From Desulfobacteraceae bacterium (GTDB lineage Bacteria; Desulfobacterota; Desulfobacteria; Desulfobacterales; JACKCP01), in assembly GCA_020633955.1 (NCBI GenBank), contig JACKCP010000022.1:1-24491 (forward strand): a DNA stretch of 24,491 nt, given 5' to 3'. The notes under the pieces were generated by a model. That model did no database searches. It saw only the letters and a list, made by a program, of their open reading frames with translations, and was not told the origin of the DNA. The translations under genes and the position numbers were made by a program. Positions 23,432-24,491 of the stretch are shown here, one piece after another. Within the stretch, counting starts at the first letter, position 1. The number at the start of each line of letters is the position of its first letter.

Positions 23432-24491
23432 ATGCATATTACAGTTATCGGAACAGGTTATGTTGGACTTGTAACAGGAACATGTTTTGCCCAGATGGGT
23501 AATTTTGTCAACTGCGTTGATGTTGACACAAAAAAAATTGAAAATCTGAACAAAGGAATTCTTCCAATTTATGAGCCAGGTCTTGATGATCTTGTGGAAA
23601 GTTCTGTAAAACAGGGATTTTTGAAATTTACAACCTCTCTTTCAGATGCAATGAAAGAATCAGATATTTATTTTATAGCAGTTGGAACACCTCCCGGAGA
23701 AGACGGCTCAGCTGACCTTCAGTATGTTCTTGCAGTTGCAGAAGAAATCGGCGAAAATCTTGAAAAATACGCTGTAATAGTTGATAAATCAACTGTTCCT
23801 GTTGGAACCGCGGACAAGGTAAAACAAGCCGTTCAAAAAAAGCTTGAAAAAAGAAATCTCAAAATTGAATTTGATGTTGTAAGCAATCCCGAGTTTTTAA
23901 AGGAAGGGGCTGCAATTGATGATTTCATGAAGCCTGACCGGGTCATAATAGGAGCAGAGTCTGATAAAGCTGCAAATATCATGCAAAAACTCTATGCTCC
24001 CTTTTCAAGAAGCAAGGATAAAATAATTACAATGGGAATAAGAGATGCAGAACTCACAAAATACGCTGCAAACTCGATTCTTGCCACAAAAATTTCTTTT
24101 ATGAATGAAATTGCAAATCTTTGTGAAATCCTTGGAGCTGATGTTGAAAACGTGAGAAAGGGAATAGGCTCAGACCAGAGAATCGGTTATCATTTTATTT
24201 ATCCAGGCTGCGGATACGGGGGTTCATGTTTTCCAAAGGATGTTAAGGCTCTTGTGAACATGGCAAAAAAAAGCGGATTTGAGCCTCTTGTTCTTGAAGC
24301 AGTTGAAAAAAGAAATGATCTCCAGAAAAAAAGACTTTTTGAAAAAATTACAGATAGGTTTGGAAACAATCTTTCTGGAAAGACCTTTGGAATCTGGGGA
24401 CTTTCATTCAAGCCCGGAACAGACGATATGAGGGAAGCTTCTTCAATTGTTCTGATAAATTCACTTATTGGAGCAGGAGCAGAAATCAAAG
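23432..24491 (+). CDS. ugd: UDP-glucose 6-dehydrogenase (partial, runs off window)
   Basis: Oxidises UDP-glucose to UDP-glucuronate. 353 codons are present in one open frame, of about 435-450 expected; the 3' end lies outside the window. N-terminal NAD-binding GTGYVGL (7-13); VGTPPGEDGSADLQYV; STVPVGTADKV; NPEFLKEGAAIDDF; and the catalytic-Cys motif GCGYGGSCFPKDVKAL are all perfect, followed by the start of the UDP-binding C-terminal domain (WGLSFKPGTDDMREA). A GGAT lies before the ATG, 11 nt after the epimerase stop. With the epimerase it makes UDP-GlcA and UDP-GalA for LPS core or a polysaccharide. Confidence 0.97.
   Translation, partial: MHITVIGTGYVGLVTGTCFAQMGNFVNCVDVDTKKIENLNKGILPIYEPGLDDLVESSVKQGFLKFTTSLSDAMKESDIYFIAVGTPPGEDGSADLQYVLAVAEEIGENLEKYAVIVDKSTVPVGTADKVKQAVQKKLEKRNLKIEFDVVSNPEFLKEGAAIDDFMKPDRVIIGAESDKAANIMQKLYAPFSRSKDKIITMGIRDAELTKYAANSILATKISFMNEIANLCEILGADVENVRKGIGSDQRIGYHFIYPGCGYGGSCFPKDVKALVNMAKKSGFEPLVLEAVEKRNDLQKKRLFEKITDRFGNNLSGKTFGIWGLSFKPGTDDMREASSIVLINSLIGAGAEIK

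Noticed and set aside
24199..24489. Minus-strand open frame at the right edge
   Set aside because: Lies opposite ugd, whose catalytic motif GGSCFPKD is read on the plus strand here.
1..24491. CRISPR array, IS element, prophage, restriction or toxin-antitoxin genes
   Set aside because: No direct repeat-spacer pattern, transposase, integrase or defence-type domain was seen; the decay island has no recognisable mobile-element ends.

Overview
The window looks like a chromosomal segment from an AT-rich, Gram-negative bacterium, most probably an anaerobe of the Desulfobacterota (Desulfobacterales-like). The pointers are a Kdo/LPS-transport cluster running directly into rpoN, hpf, ptsN and rapZ, a DUF39/COG1900 homocysteine-biosynthesis protein of the kind known from sulfate reducers and methanogens, and a PilR/NtrC-like sigma-54 activator. 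The taxonomic placement is inference; there is no rRNA here.

Layout. (1) 148-7332, minus strand: an M23 envelope peptidase, the DUF39 protein, signal peptidase I, then pyrB-pyrC (17-nt overlap) followed by a sigma-54 response regulator whose TTG start overlaps the pyrC stop. (2) 7514-12412, plus strand: kdsA-kdsC-lptC-lptA-lptB-rpoN-hpf, mostly overlapping genes behind one candidate sigma-70 promoter and closed by a strong hairpin. This run makes Kdo, builds the LPS exporter, and supplies sigma-54 and a ribosome hibernation factor. (3) 12750-17097: ptsN-rapZ-EIIA(Man)-rimI, then gap-tpiA-secG, i.e. PTS-type regulation followed by lower glycolysis and the translocon. (4) 17101-17477: four tRNA genes (Leu-GAG, Tyr-GTA, Lys-TTT, Glu-TTC), with the Leu gene 3 nt behind secG, ending in a terminator. 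(5) 17612-21625: a mixed accessory stretch in which most genes are damaged. It holds a lipoprotein gene broken by a 1-nt slip in a T7 run, an intact elbB, an unknown gene, a substrate-binding-protein gene with an apparent internal deletion that is truncated into a small Cys-rich secreted-protein remnant, an rtcB gene with several frameshifts, and a HAD phosphatase lacking its N-terminal half and joined to the rtcB remnant. (6) 21622-24491: kdsB, a UDP-glucuronate 4-epimerase and ugd (cut by the window edge), which supply CMP-Kdo, UDP-GlcA and UDP-GalA for LPS or polysaccharide.

I do not see a convincing new multi-gene system. The most informative signal is the concentrated gene decay between the tRNA cluster and kdsB. 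It is not obviously a sequencing artefact, because A9-A11 and T11 runs in neighbouring essential genes keep their frames. Also worth a look are the coupling of a sigma-54 regulator to pyrC, two different PTS IIA proteins flanking rapZ without HPr or EI, and the small four-cysteine protein remnant.
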